64,000 bases of DNA from positions 1 to 64,000 of the forward strand of contig JASBSR010000002.1 of NCBI GenBank assembly GCA_030148865.1, written 5' to 3'. The number at the start of each line of letters is the position of its first letter. Positions within the stretch are counted from its first letter, which is position 1. The position numbers were made by a program, and so were the translations under genes. This document shows positions 1 through 8,729 of the stretch, piece by piece. The notes under the pieces were generated by a model. It saw only the letters and a list, made by a program, of their open reading frames with translations, was not told where the DNA came from and did not search any database. The stretch is from Gammaproteobacteria bacterium. Lineage in GTDB: Bacteria; Pseudomonadota; Gammaproteobacteria; SZUA-229.

Positions 1-11
1 GGCAGTTATCT

Positions 12-51
12 AAAAAACGCCGCTCCTGGTTTCCGGGGCGGCGTTTTTTTT
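12..51. terminator. Rho-independent terminator
   Basis: A GC-rich hairpin with ACGCCGC and GCGGCGT arms is preceded by an A-run and followed by a run of eight T, so it could work in both directions. A TAA at 10-12 could be the stop of a plus-strand gene left of the window. The hairpin is about 290 bases beyond the mdh stop, so it more likely serves that outside gene. Confidence 0.8.
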
Positions 52-136
52 CGCCCTGAAAAAGTGGTGGGTTGGAATTCAGCTGTGTGATGTCGGGTTA
101 CGCTTCTCTAACCCGACCTACTAAAGCGTAACAGCC

Positions 137-339
137 AGATCTTTCGCGGCCGCACAGGATGACAGCAGAGTCTTGTCATCCTGATGAGCGTTGTTCGCGA
201 GGAGGGATCTGGGCTGTTAATGCGAGATCTTTCGCGGCCGCACAGGATGACAACAGAGTCTTGTCATCCTGATGAGCGTTGTTCGCGAGGAGGGATCTGG
301 GCTGTTAATGCGAGATCTTTCGCGGCCGCACAGGATGAC
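137..339. repeat. 88-bp tandem intergenic repeat, about 2.3 copies
   Basis: Two full copies and one partial copy of an 88-base unit start at 137, 225 and 313. Each full unit is itself an inverted repeat. It begins AGATCTTTCGCG followed by AGGATGAC, and ends GTCATCCT, then CGCGA, then GGATCT, so a copy could fold into a long hairpin. The third copy stops at the AGGATGAC arm just before the mdh stop codon. Structure and placement resemble REP-type or other palindromic dispersed repeats. No protein is encoded. Confidence 0.85.
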
Positions 340-340
340 G

Positions 341-1267
341 TTATGACTTGAGCAGGTTGATGTCTTTTTGCACCAGCGCGGCTGAATTGTGAAACAGCGT
401 GGTTTCTTCATCGTTCATATCCAGAGCAATTATTTTTTCCATGCCATTAATGCCGAGCACGGCGGGCACGCCGATGGCAATGTCATGATGGCCGTATTCG
501 CCTTCCAGCACTGATACGGTTGGTAAAATACGTTTGCGATCATGCACAATGGCATCCACCATTTTTGCGACTGAGCCTGCGGGAGCATCATAGGCACTGC
601 TGGTCTGGCGCAGGGCGAGGATTTCGGCACCTCCGTTGCGCGTGCGTTCGACAATCTGATCGAGTTTGTCCTGACTGATAAAGTTTGAAATTGGAATTCC
701 AGAGATAGTGGTGTAGCGCAGCATCGCTACCATGGTATCACCATGACCGCCAAGCACCATGGTGCTGATATCCTGGCTGGAATAGCCGGTTTCCATTGCA
801 ATAAAACTAGCCATACGGCTGGAATCGAGCACCCCGGCCTGGCCGAAAATGCGATTGCGTGGCCAGCCGGTCTGGACAAAAGCGTGGTAGGTGAGTACGT
901 CTACCGGGTTGGAAACGAACAGCAGCATGCTATTGGGTGTGTGTTTGAGCACGCCTTCGAGAATGCTGTCGGTGATGGCGACATTGCTGGCCAGCAAATC
1001 CGAGCGTGACATGCCCGGTTTGCGCGGCAGGCCGGCGGTGACCACAATCAGTTCGGAGTCGGCGAGTAATGCATAATCGCTGCCGCCATAAAGGCGGGTA
1101 TCAAACCCGTAAAGCGGTGCAACTTCCTGGATATCCAGTGCGGCGCCCTCAGCCGCGCCTTCGCGGACATCGAGTAGTGCGATTTCACGGCACATGTCAC
1201 CGGCGGCGAGAAACTGAGCTGTGGATTCACCGACGCGACCCGCGCCAACAATGCTGATTTTATTCAT
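341..1267 (-). CDS. mdh: Malate dehydrogenase (NAD-dependent, LDH-like type)
   Basis: Oxidises malate to oxaloacetate with NAD in the citric acid cycle, in the cytoplasm. The 308-residue product has an N-terminal Rossmann motif GAGRVGES, an acidic end to strand 2 (DVRE), the substrate-arginine loop RKPGMSR near residue 81-87, the NPVDVLTY segment and the catalytic histidine in GGHGDTM. Length and motifs fit the LDH-like malate dehydrogenases rather than the E. coli Mdh subgroup. The ATG start is at 1265-1267. Malic enzyme lies 87 bases upstream on the same strand, so two malate-consuming enzymes are adjacent. The 88-bp repeat array begins right after the stop. Confidence 0.95.
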   Translation of the reverse strand: MNKISIVGAGRVGESTAQFLAAGDMCREIALLDVREGAAEGAALDIQEVAPLYGFDTRLYGGSDYALLADSELIVVTAGLPRKPGMSRSDLLASNVAITDSILEGVLKHTPNSMLLFVSNPVDVLTYHAFVQTGWPRNRIFGQAGVLDSSRMASFIAMETGYSSQDISTMVLGGHGDTMVAMLRYTTISGIPISNFISQDKLDQIVERTRNGGAEILALRQTSSAYDAPAGSVAKMVDAIVHDRKRILPTVSVLEGEYGHHDIAIGVPAVLGINGMEKIIALDMNDEETTLFHNSAALVQKDINLLKS

Positions 1268-1354
1268 GTCTGGGTTCGTCCTGTGAAAGTGAAATCTTGC
1301 ACCTTAAAAAGCGCGAACGCCGAGTCTACCCCGTGGTGCCAGCGAGTTGAAGAC

Positions 1355-2611
1355 TCAGGCGACGTTTTTACCACTGCTGGCTGTGTGTGGAAAGCGGCGT
1401 GCGACACCAGTGGCAATCGCGGCTTTGGCAACGGCAGCCGGCACCGTGCCGATCAGGCGCGGATCCAGCGGTTTGGGAATAATATAGTCTTTGCCGAAAC
1501 TCATGGTATCGAGACCGTAGGCCGTGAGCACGGCTTTCGGCACGGGTTCGCGTGCCAGCTGTGCCAGCGCGTGCACCGCTGCGATTTGCATCGCTTGATT
1601 AATGCAGCTGGCATTCACGTCTAGCGCGCCACGAAAAATAAACGGAAAGCCGAGCACATTGTTCACCTGATTAGGGTAGTCGCTGCGGCCGGTGCCCATG
1701 ATCAAATCATCGCGGGTCAAATGCGCCAGTTCGGGCAGAATTTCCGGGTCAGGATTCGACAGTGCGAACACTACCGGGCGTGTGGCCATGCTGGCGAGCA
1801 TGTCCTGGCTGAGCACATCCGGGCCGGAAACCCCGATGAACACATCCGCGCCCTGCATGGCATCGGCCAGCGTGCGGTGGTCGCTGTCAATCGCAAATTC
1901 CTGTTTGTATTCGTTGAGTCCCTCGCGACCAGAGTGAATGACACCGCTGCGGTCGACCATGCACAGATTATCGGCACTCGCACCGAGGGCTTTGAGCAAA
2001 CGCATGGCGGCAATACCGGCTGCGCCGGCACCGAGACAGACCACTTTGGTGGTCGCGAGATTTTTGTGCTGCAGCTCCAGTGCATTGAGCAGGGCAGCGG
2101 CAATAATGATCGCGGTGCCGTGCTGGTCATCGTGCATCACCGGAATGTCGAGCTGTTCGATGAGCGCGCGTTCGATTTCAAAGCAGGCCGGGGCGGCGAT
2201 GTCCTCCAGATTGATCGCACCAAAGGTGGGGGCAATGCGGCGCACGGTGTCGATAAAAACCTGTGGCGATTCGGCATCGACTTCGATATCAAACACGTCG
2301 ATATCGGCAAAGGCCTTGAACAGGACTGCCTTGCCTTCCATCACCGGCTTGCTCGCCAGCGGGCCGATATTGCCCAGCCCCAGCACTGCGGTGCCGTCGC
2401 TGATCACCGCCACCAGGTTACTTTTTGCGGTGTAGTCGTAGGCGGTTTGGGGGTCGCGCGCGATGGCGCGGCAGGGTTCGGCGACGCCGGGGGTGTAAGC
2501 CAGCGAGAGATCATTCTGACTGGTAAAGGCCTTGGTAATTGCAGTGGCGATTTTGCCGGGTTTGGGTTTGGCGTGATAATCAAGTGCTTGTTGTTTGCAT
2601 GATGCGGTCAT
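1355..2611 (-). CDS. Malic enzyme (oxaloacetate-decarboxylating malate dehydrogenase)
   Basis: Converts malate to pyruvate and CO2 with NAD(P). The 418 residues carry the malic N-terminal domain ([12 protein letters not shown] near 36-47, [15 protein letters not shown] near 70-84, the lysine in KPVMEGKA, metal ligands in the MHDDQHGTA stretch) and a C-terminal NAD-binding domain with [13 protein letters not shown]. It is a short, single-function enzyme: the phosphotransacetylase-like C-terminal domain of E. coli MaeB is absent. The cofactor cannot be decided from sequence alone. The ATG start is at 2609-2611. It is co-oriented with mdh and could be transcribed with it. Confidence 0.93.
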   Translation of the reverse strand: MTASCKQQALDYHAKPKPGKIATAITKAFTSQNDLSLAYTPGVAEPCRAIARDPQTAYDYTAKSNLVAVISDGTAVLGLGNIGPLASKPVMEGKAVLFKAFADIDVFDIEVDAESPQVFIDTVRRIAPTFGAINLEDIAAPACFEIERALIEQLDIPVMHDDQHGTAIIIAAALLNALELQHKNLATTKVVCLGAGAAGIAAMRLLKALGASADNLCMVDRSGVIHSGREGLNEYKQEFAIDSDHRTLADAMQGADVFIGVSGPDVLSQDMLASMATRPVVFALSNPDPEILPELAHLTRDDLIMGTGRSDYPNQVNNVLGFPFIFRGALDVNASCINQAMQIAAVHALAQLAREPVPKAVLTAYGLDTMSFGKDYIIPKPLDPRLIGTVPAAVAKAAIATGVARRFPHTASSGKNVA

Positions 2612-2710
2612 GGTGTGTGCTGTTTCGTGATGTTTCGGGTGATCGTGGCTTGTTATACTTTTATTTTAGACCCTTGGGCGAAGATTCGCTGCCTTTCTCA
2701 TGGGTTAATG

Positions 2711-3550
2711 CTACCGCTGGTCTTGGGTCAGTATTTGCAGGTTATCGGGATGGCGCAGCTGCAGATAAAAACGCTGGTGATATTTCGGTTTGAGTTTAGG
2801 GTGCAGCCAGCCGCGCAGTTGCACGACTTTGCCCTGCAGGGCCTGTAGCCAGCCGGGGGCGAAGTTGACCAGATCTGCTGTTTTGACCTGCACGGCGAGG
2901 CCGCCGTCGAGATTGAGCCAGACGCCAACCCGCGAGTGACTGATCTTGTTGACCCGAGCGTGGAGAATATGAAAGCCACGGCTGCTGGCTGCGAGCCCGC
3001 TGACATCACGATCGCGGTATTTCGGATGACTCCAGATCTGGCGTTTCGCCGCGCGTGCCAGTTTTTCCTGCTCACGATAACAGGCGCTATAGGCGGTGTT
3101 GGGTGGAAAACTCATGGCCACGGCAAAACCGGCTGCGAGCATGGCGGCCTGAACGCTGCTGCCATCATCGAAAAACAGATATGCCAAGGTGCGGCCATAA
3201 TGATCTTTGGCTTCCCGGCCGAGCAGCACTGCGACACGTTGCTGATGCCGGGCCAGTAAGCTGCGGAGATAGTCGCGCGCCTGCCGCGCATAGGGCTGTG
3301 CCGGTTGCTGGCCGCGTTTCAGTTCGGGGGTGTCGATGCCGATGAGGCGGATTTTACGGCCATCGTTCAGGGTGAGGGTGTCGCCGTCATGAGCCGAACG
3401 CACGCTGAAGCTCGCGAGTCCTGCCGGGCTGGGGCAGCTGGAACTGGCGCTGGGGAGGGGTTCAGACTGGCCGCGGGCGACTATCAGCAGGAGCAGGCCG
3501 AGGCACAAAAAAAGGCGCCCTGAAGCGCCTTTTTTCAGGATATTCAACAA
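2711..3550 (-). CDS. Secreted staphylococcal-nuclease-like (SNase) protein
   Basis: A 279-residue product with a hydrophobic leader (residues about 12-26), then an SNase domain. The domain has DGDTLTL, the GIDTPE motif with its catalytic-type arginine (RLIGIDTPEL), and DHYGRTLAYLF. A roughly 90-residue C-terminal extension follows, likely a second small beta domain. It probably cleaves or binds nucleic acid in the periplasm or outside. The longest frame starts at a TTG (3548-3550) only 8 bases after the rpmE stop, with no good ribosome-binding site. Another in-frame TTG follows within the leader. The leader codons overlap the rpmE terminator hairpin, which is unusual, so the true start is uncertain. 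Confidence 0.75.
   Translation of the reverse strand: MLNILKKGASGRLFLCLGLLLLIVARGQSEPLPSASSSCPSPAGLASFSVRSAHDGDTLTLNDGRKIRLIGIDTPELKRGQQPAQPYARQARDYLRSLLARHQQRVAVLLGREAKDHYGRTLAYLFFDDGSSVQAAMLAAGFAVAMSFPPNTAYSACYREQEKLARAAKRQIWSHPKYRDRDVSGLAASSRGFHILHARVNKISHSRVGVWLNLDGGLAVQVKTADLVNFAPGWLQALQGKVVQLRGWLHPKLKPKYHQRFYLQLRHPDNLQILTQDQR
3506..3535 (-). terminator. rpmE terminator inside the nuclease leader
   Basis: On the minus strand, GGCGC, a six-base loop and GCGCC are followed by seven T. This is a textbook terminator 24 bases after the rpmE stop. It lies within the first codons of the downstream nuclease gene. Confidence 0.8.
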
Positions 3551-3558
3551 GGTAAGGC

Positions 3559-3768
3559 TTATTTCTTGGCGCCGAAGCGTTTGTTGAATTTCTCAATCTG
3601 GCCTGCGCTATCCAGCACTTTCTGCTTGCCGGTGTAGAACGGGTGGCACTGCGAGCAGACCTCGATGGTCATTTCGTTTTTGGCGTAGGTCGAGCCGGTA
3701 GTGAAGCTGTTGCCGCAGCTACAGGTGACGCTGACTTCTTTATACTGCGGATGGATTTCCGGTTTCAT
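3559..3768 (-). CDS. rpmE: 50S ribosomal protein L31
   Basis: A 69-residue ribosomal protein of the zinc-binding C+ type. Cysteines occur as CSC near residues 16-18 and CSQC near 37-40, followed by HPFYTG, and the C-terminus is basic. The open frame extends 23 codons further upstream, but the ATG at 3766-3768 is preceded by GAGGAAG at good spacing and gives the family length, so I chose it. Retaining all four cysteines means zinc-dependent L31, the form usually replaced by a C-minus paralogue under zinc limitation. Confidence 0.96.
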   Translation of the reverse strand: MKPEIHPQYKEVSVTCSCGNSFTTGSTYAKNEMTIEVCSQCHPFYTGKQKVLDSAGQIEKFNKRFGAKK

Positions 3769-3955
3769 GCTGGCTTCCTCGGGGAAACGGGGTTCGAAAA
3801 GGCAGTGGATTCTACCTGTACAGACGACGATAGGCAAGGCTCTGCGTGGATCGCGGACACAGCTGGCCGGGTTTTTTGTGTCGCCAGGCCTTTTCTGATA
3901 AAACTGTGTATCAGCCCGCGTATCAAGGGGATCGCCAGCCTGTCAGGGAGCGCAG

Positions 3956-4426
3956 ATGAAATCCACCATAATCTCCATGCTAGTTGTACTGGTTTTGCTG
4001 GTCACTTTGCCGATGATATTTCTCGGTGATCATAATATTGCGGGCAGATTTCTCGACTTTGGCAAACCGGCTGCAAAAGGCGTTGCATTACCCGACGCTG
4101 GCATCAAAACAGTCACCACGGATTCGGTGGTGCAGATGTATAAATGGCGCGATGCTAACGGAATTATGCAGTTCAGCAATATACTGCCTGCACACGGCGA
4201 AGCCGAGCTGATCCAGTTGACGCCGAATCTGAGCACCATCGAAGCGGTAAAAGTCCCGAAGAAGGCCACCACCACTGCCACCGTAACAGCATCACCAGAA
4301 CTGGGAAATCCGTACACGCCCGGGGGCATGAAACAGATGGTGGAACAGGCGAATGCGCTCAAGGGTATGATGAATCAAAAGCAGGTAGAACAGCAAAAAG
4401 TACTGGATAATATTACCCAGCGTTAG
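3956..4426 (+). CDS. DUF4124-domain protein, membrane-anchored
   Basis: A 156-residue protein with one N-terminal membrane segment or uncleaved signal (residues about 5-24), then a DUF4124 motif MYKWRDANG...QFSN near residues 62-77, a Thr-rich linker and a short Gln-rich C-terminal helix (MKQMVEQANALKGMMN). DUF4124 proteins are exported and of unknown function; the domain is short and beta-rich. The gene stands alone. A second DUF4124 protein lies at 9833-10462. Start ATG at 3956. Confidence 0.8.
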   Translation: MKSTIISMLVVLVLLVTLPMIFLGDHNIAGRFLDFGKPAAKGVALPDAGIKTVTTDSVVQMYKWRDANGIMQFSNILPAHGEAELIQLTPNLSTIEAVKVPKKATTTATVTASPELGNPYTPGGMKQMVEQANALKGMMNQKQVEQQKVLDNITQR

Positions 4427-4431
4427 CGTTG

Positions 4432-4528
4432 TCTGTCATTCCGGTGACTACCGGAATCCAGGTGTTTTGTTCAGCGTGTTGTTGGGCTTGCTAGATTCCG
4501 GCATGCGCCGGAATGACAATGCTGGTGA
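4432..4528. repeat. Paired-hairpin intergenic repeat
   Basis: Two palindromes in a row: GTCATTCCGG...CCGGAATCC, then GATTCCGGCATGCGCCGGAATGAC. The outer ends are also mutually inverted (GTCATTCCGG against CCGGAATGAC). This layout matches the elements near 10.5, 21.9 and 52.9 kb, so it is probably the same broad family. It lies between two convergent genes. Confidence 0.7.
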
Positions 4529-4587
4529 CGATACTCTGGTTTTGTCTGTGACCTTTGATGAATTGCAGTTTGCTATAAGGTTTTATT

Positions 4588-5733
4588 TCAGAGTAATTTT
4601 TCCAGCACGCTGTTCAAAAACCGAAAACCCATGGCCGTGGTTTTAATGCCCGCGTCATCTATCGATATTAATTCTTTATCGATGTGCGCACAGGCAGCAT
4701 CCAGATCCAGGCGGGTTAAACCGGTGGTCTGAGTGAATAGTGATGTTGCTACGCCTTCAGGCAAACGCAAAGCATTCATCAAAAACTCGAACACCAGTTC
4801 CTCTTTATTTAAGGTGGATTCACCAGACAGGGCTTCACCTTTGAGTGCGTGTTGCATGTAGTCCTGTGGCTGGCGACGTTTCCAGCGACGCTGGATGCGT
4901 TGTTGTTCCGGTTCGCCGAGTTTACCATGCGCGCCCGCGCCAATACCGAGATAGTCACCAAAATGCCAGTAATTTAAATTGTGCGCGCAGGGGCGCTGTT
5001 GCGAATACGCTGAGACTTCATATTGCTGATAATGGTTTTTTGCTAGTAACTGCTGACAGGCTTCCTGCATATCCCACATCAGTTCGCTTTCCGGCAACAC
5101 GGGCGGCCGTTTGTAAAATAAAGTATTGGCTTCGAGTGTGAGCTGGTAATGCGAAATATGTGACACTTCATAATCGCAGGCACTCTGCACATCGGCAATG
5201 GCTTCACTGAGTGTTTGTTCGGGCAGGGCAAACATTAAATCCAGATTGATATTATCGAAGCCAGCGCGTTTTGCAGTCGCAATTGCACTGCGGGCTTCAG
5301 CGTCACTGTGAATGCGTCCTAGTCGCTGTAATGCGGTGGGGTTGAAACTCTGAATGCCAATCGATAAACGATTGACACCGGCGCTGCGAAAGCCGTTGAA
5401 TTTTTCCTGCTCGAAAGTGCCGGGGTTGGCTTCTAGCGTAATCTCAGTATTGTTTGCAAATGTGTAGCGCTGGTTCACTGCGTTGAGAATATCGCCGACA
5501 CTGTCAGCCGAAAATAAGCTGGGTGTGCCGCCACCTAAAAATATACTCTGGAGTTCACGGTTGCCCGTGAGCTCGTGTTCGACATCGAGGTCGTGTATCA
5601 ATGCCTGCACATAAGCGGCTTCATTGATGGGGGTTTTTGGCTGATGTGAATTGAAATCACAGTACGGGCATTTGCGCACGCACCAGGGAATGTGGATATA
5701 AAGAGCTAGCGGTGATGCTGGCAGATCGCTCAT
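4588..5733 (-). CDS. hemW: Radical SAM haem chaperone HemW
   Basis: A 381-residue HemW-type protein, formerly annotated as oxygen-independent coproporphyrinogen oxidase. The radical SAM cysteines are C18, C22 and C25 in CVRKCPYC, preceded by YIHIPW. GGGTPS near residue 69 and the GIQSF region near 126 follow. HemW-specific spacing and a short N-terminus separate it from HemN. The family binds haem and delivers it to haem proteins. It is the last gene of xthA-ampG-hemW; its ATG is 2 bases after the ampG stop, which implies translational coupling. Confidence 0.93.
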   Translation of the reverse strand: MSDLPASPLALYIHIPWCVRKCPYCDFNSHQPKTPINEAAYVQALIHDLDVEHELTGNRELQSIFLGGGTPSLFSADSVGDILNAVNQRYTFANNTEITLEANPGTFEQEKFNGFRSAGVNRLSIGIQSFNPTALQRLGRIHSDAEARSAIATAKRAGFDNINLDLMFALPEQTLSEAIADVQSACDYEVSHISHYQLTLEANTLFYKRPPVLPESELMWDMQEACQQLLAKNHYQQYEVSAYSQQRPCAHNLNYWHFGDYLGIGAGAHGKLGEPEQQRIQRRWKRRQPQDYMQHALKGEALSGESTLNKEELVFEFLMNALRLPEGVATSLFTQTTGLTRLDLDAACAHIDKELISIDDAGIKTTAMGFRFLNSVLEKLL

Positions 5734-5735
5734 GG

Positions 5736-6998
5736 TTAGTGCTCAATGTGCAGGCGACGATTGAGCCAGATCAGCAACAGTATCCCCGGAATGGCGATCA
5801 TTGCACACAAAATAAAGAATGAGGTCCAGCCAATACTGTCGGCGAGATAGCCGGTGGGAGCGGCGGCGAACACGCGCGGCATGCCCATGAAACTTGTTAA
5901 CAGTGCATATTGTGTGGCGGTGAATTTTTTATTGGTCAGGGTGGCCATAAAACCAATATAGGCGGCGGTGCCAAGACCGCCGCTGAAATTTTCAAATGCG
6001 ACCACGGCTGCCAGCCAGAGTGGACTGTGGCCCACGATGGCGAGCAGCGCAAAGCCGGCAGTCGACACTGCCTGTAATACGCCAAACCAGAGCAGGCTGG
6101 CGTAAATGCCGATGCGCATGATGAATAAACCACCGACCAGGGTGCCTGTGAGCACGGCAGAAAAACCAAACAGTTTGACAATGCCGCCAATCTCACCGGT
6201 GCTGAAACCAAGATCAAGATACAAAGGTGTGGTCATCTGGCTAGCCATGATGTCACCGATTTTGTAGAGCAGGATAAAACCTAGTATCGCGATGGCATAG
6301 TCACGATTAAAGTATTCGAGAAAAGGTTCGATCACGGCTTTGCTGATGGTTTGCGGGCGGCCATGTTGCATGTCGGGTTCCGGCGCCAGTAGCGTTGCGA
6401 TGACGGTGAGTAGCATGGCCGCCGCCATGATCAGGTACACCGATTGAAACGGAATAAATTCTGCGAGGATTAAGCCACCGCCCGAGGCGAGTAACATACC
6501 AGTGCGATAGCCGCCAACATAGAGTGAGGCGCCCATGCCCTGTTCGTCATCGCTCATTGATTCACGCCGATAGGCATCGATGACGATGTCCTGACTGGCT
6601 GAGAAAAAACTTAGCAGTAGCGCTGCAACTGCGGTCATCAGTAACATTTGTGCAGGATTGGAAAGCGCCAGCAATGCGATTGAGATCGCGAGTGCGATCT
6701 GCCAGATCAATAACCAGCCGCGACGCCGACCGAGTAAGGCAGGGACATAGCGATCCATGACCGGTGCCCAGATAAATTTGAGGGTGTAGGGCAGACCGAC
6801 CAGTGCGAACAGACCGATCGTGCCGAGGTCGATGCCGTCTGCGACCATCCACGCCTGTAATAACGAACCCGTGAGCAATAGCGGCAGGCCGCTGGAAAAA
6901 CCCATGACAAAGGCGAATACCATGCGACCGCTGAGCAGCGCTGTTATTACCTGTCGCCAGGATTTTTTGTGCTGCGTGGGCTGGTTGTGTGCTGTCAC
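5736..6998 (-). CDS. ampG: AmpG-type muropeptide MFS permease
   Basis: A 420-residue major facilitator with about 12 membrane segments. It has the AmpG signature region near residues 32-50 (FVMGFSSGLPLLLTGSLLQAW) and the following GTIGLFALVGLPYTLKF and D-R loop (WAPVMDRY). The family imports GlcNAc-anhydroMurNAc peptides for cell-wall recycling. The start is a GTG at 6996-6998 that directly abuts the TAA of xthA. The hemW ATG follows 2 bases after its own stop, so the three genes form a tight operon. Confidence 0.9.
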   Translation of the reverse strand: MTAHNQPTQHKKSWRQVITALLSGRMVFAFVMGFSSGLPLLLTGSLLQAWMVADGIDLGTIGLFALVGLPYTLKFIWAPVMDRYVPALLGRRRGWLLIWQIALAISIALLALSNPAQMLLMTAVAALLLSFFSASQDIVIDAYRRESMSDDEQGMGASLYVGGYRTGMLLASGGGLILAEFIPFQSVYLIMAAAMLLTVIATLLAPEPDMQHGRPQTISKAVIEPFLEYFNRDYAIAILGFILLYKIGDIMASQMTTPLYLDLGFSTGEIGGIVKLFGFSAVLTGTLVGGLFIMRIGIYASLLWFGVLQAVSTAGFALLAIVGHSPLWLAAVVAFENFSGGLGTAAYIGFMATLTNKKFTATQYALLTSFMGMPRVFAAAPTGYLADSIGWTSFFILCAMIAIPGILLLIWLNRRLHIEH

Positions 6999-7784
6999 TT
7001 AACTCAGTTCGTAATCGTAATCAATGATCAACGGTGCATGATCTGAAAACCGCTCATCTTTGTAGATAGCAGCTTTCTTGACTAAAGGTGCCAGATTGGG
7101 CGTGATGATCTGATAATCAATGCGCCAGCCGGTATTATTTTCCCAGGCCTGTCCCCGGTTTGACCACCAGGTGTATTGATGTGTGTTCTGATTGACCACA
7201 CGAAATGCATCGACAAAACCGGCTTCGTCGAATAATACATCCAGCCAGGCGCGCTCTTCCGGGAGAAAGCCCGAGTTTTTCTGATTGCTTTGCCAGTTTT
7301 TGATATCAATTTTTTTATGCGCAATGTTCCAGTCACCGCAGATAATAAATTCACGGCGTTTGCGGCGCAGGCTTTGCAAATAGGGCATGAAGCGTTCCAT
7401 AAAATCAAACTTCAGTGCCTGCCGTTCTTCGCTGGATGAACCAGAATGCATATACAGCGAAATCACGCTGAGCTTTTCGAACTGAAACTCCAGATAACGG
7501 CCTTCAATATCGATATCGTGCCAGCCCAGACCTTCAATAATTTTTTTGGGCTTCACCTTGCTGTAAATCGCTACCCCGCTGTAGCCTTTTTTTTCGGCAT
7601 CGTGGTAATGGCAGTGATATCCTGCCGGGCTAAACATCGGATCGGTGAGCTGATGTTTTTGCGCTTTGGTTTCCTGAATGCAGATGACATCGGCGTTTAC
7701 TTTCTGCAACCAGTCAAAAAAACCTTTGCGGGCGGCGGCGCGAATGCCGTTGGTGTTGGCGGAGATGATTTTCATGCGCCGCAT
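6999..7784 (-). CDS. xthA: Exodeoxyribonuclease III family nuclease at the crc locus
   Basis: A 261-residue EEP-fold AP endonuclease / 3'-5' exonuclease. The catalytic set is intact: the asparagine of SANTNGIR, the metal-binding glutamate of IQETKA, GDWNIAHKKID with its Asp and Asn, and the terminal SDHAPL histidine. It is divergent from pyrE, the position of crc in Pseudomonas. Crc is a catalytically dead relative, and this copy keeps the active-site residues, so it is probably an enzyme. Two ATGs (7782-7784 and 7773-7775) are possible; the first has an AGG at good distance. First gene of xthA-ampG-hemW. Confidence 0.92.
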   Translation of the reverse strand: MRRMKIISANTNGIRAAARKGFFDWLQKVNADVICIQETKAQKHQLTDPMFSPAGYHCHYHDAEKKGYSGVAIYSKVKPKKIIEGLGWHDIDIEGRYLEFQFEKLSVISLYMHSGSSSEERQALKFDFMERFMPYLQSLRRKRREFIICGDWNIAHKKIDIKNWQSNQKNSGFLPEERAWLDVLFDEAGFVDAFRVVNQNTHQYTWWSNRGQAWENNTGWRIDYQIITPNLAPLVKKAAIYKDERFSDHAPLIIDYDYELS

Positions 7785-7794
7785 GATACCTGTG

Positions 7795-7824
7795 CTGTCA
7801 CATCTGTGCCAGCGCCGTTATAAT
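7795..7824 (+). promoter_or_regulatory. Candidate sigma-70 promoter of pyrE
   Basis: A consensus -10 TATAAT at 7819-7824 has a CTGTCA -35-like hexamer at 7795-7800, spacing 18. It lies between divergent xthA and pyrE. An AGGAAACG ribosome-binding site precedes the pyrE ATG at 7881. Confidence 0.5.
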
Positions 7825-7880
7825 CTACCCAGGGTCTGAATAAATCAGAACTCTCCTATGTTCGACCCCAGGAAACGAAA

Positions 7881-8522
7881 ATGCATAAATACAAACAGCA
7901 GTTTATCGAGCTGGCGCTGAAACACGACGTGCTGCGCTTTGGCGAGTTCACACTTAAATCTGGCCGTGTCAGTCCATATTTTTTCAATGCGGGCCTGTTC
8001 AATAGTGGTGGTGCGCTGGCCGCGCTGGGCAATGCCTACGCCTCGGCACTGGTGACTCAGGATATTCATTACGACATTCTTTTCGGTCCGGCTTACAAAG
8101 GTATCCCATTGGTCGCGGCACTCGCGGTCGCGCTCGCCGCCGGGTACCAGATCGACAAGCCTTACGCCTTCAATCGCAAAGAAGCCAAGGATCATGGTGA
8201 AGGGGGCAATATTGTCGGCGCCGCGCTCAGGGGGGATGTGCTGATCGTTGATGATGTGATCACGGCGGGGACCGCGATCCGTGAGGCGGTGGATATTATT
8301 GATGCCGCCGGTGCCAAAACCTGTGCGGTGCTGATCGCGCTGGATCGACAGGAAAAGGGCAAGGGCGAGTTGTCCGCGATCCAGGAAGTGCAGCGTGATT
8401 ACAAGGTTGATGTGTATAGCATTATTACCATGACCGATCTGATCGATTATCTTGCCGCCAGCGGTCAGTCTGCCGAGCAGCTGGCGGCGATGCGCACCTA
8501 TCGTGAAAGGTACGGGGTGTGA
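7881..8522 (+). CDS. pyrE: Orotate phosphoribosyltransferase
   Basis: Makes orotidine 5'-phosphate from orotate and PRPP in pyrimidine synthesis. The 213 residues include the N-terminal [17 protein letters not shown] segment, the flexible-loop [12 protein letters not shown] region with catalytic lysine, and the PRPP-binding motif [10 protein letters not shown] near residues 123-132. Length equals the family norm. The start ATG has AGGAAACG eight bases upstream. The divergent exonuclease III neighbour is the usual gammaproteobacterial arrangement. Confidence 0.97.
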   Translation: MHKYKQQFIELALKHDVLRFGEFTLKSGRVSPYFFNAGLFNSGGALAALGNAYASALVTQDIHYDILFGPAYKGIPLVAALAVALAAGYQIDKPYAFNRKEAKDHGEGGNIVGAALRGDVLIVDDVITAGTAIREAVDIIDAAGAKTCAVLIALDRQEKGKGELSAIQEVQRDYKVDVYSIITMTDLIDYLAASGQSAEQLAAMRTYRERYGV

Positions 8523-8534
8523 ATAACAAAGCAT

Positions 8535-8727
8535 AAAAGCTTTATCCGCAAATAACGCAAATGAACACAAAAATCCAGATGGGGTAACTGCTGCTACACG
8601 CACTGCTCTCGCGATAAATATTTCATGAACATCTGAAGGGTTGAGACTGGCGCCGAGGGTGAATCGTGTTGCATTAAATTCGCGTTTATTTGCGTTATTT
8701 GCGGACTAATGATTTTAGCTTGTAGCT
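8535..8727. repeat. Inverted-repeat element between convergent genes
   Basis: The left arm at 8545-8568 reads TCCGCAAATAACGCAAAT and onward; the right arm at 8680-8705 is its reverse complement, extended by CGCGTTTATT. Weaker AAGCT-containing symmetry lies outside both arms. About 110 bases of non-coding sequence sit between the arms. This is the structure of a MITE or palindromic repeat unit. It fills the space between the pyrE stop and the end of the opposing permease gene and may also act as a terminator. Confidence 0.75.
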
Positions 8728-8729
8728 TT

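Noticed and set aside
1721-2602. A 293-codon open frame antisense to malic enzyme
   Set aside because: It mirrors the codon pattern of the real gene, has no family features and no ribosome-binding site.
7845-8603. A 252-codon frame antisense to pyrE
   Set aside because: Shadow of pyrE; it also crosses the intergenic inverted repeat.
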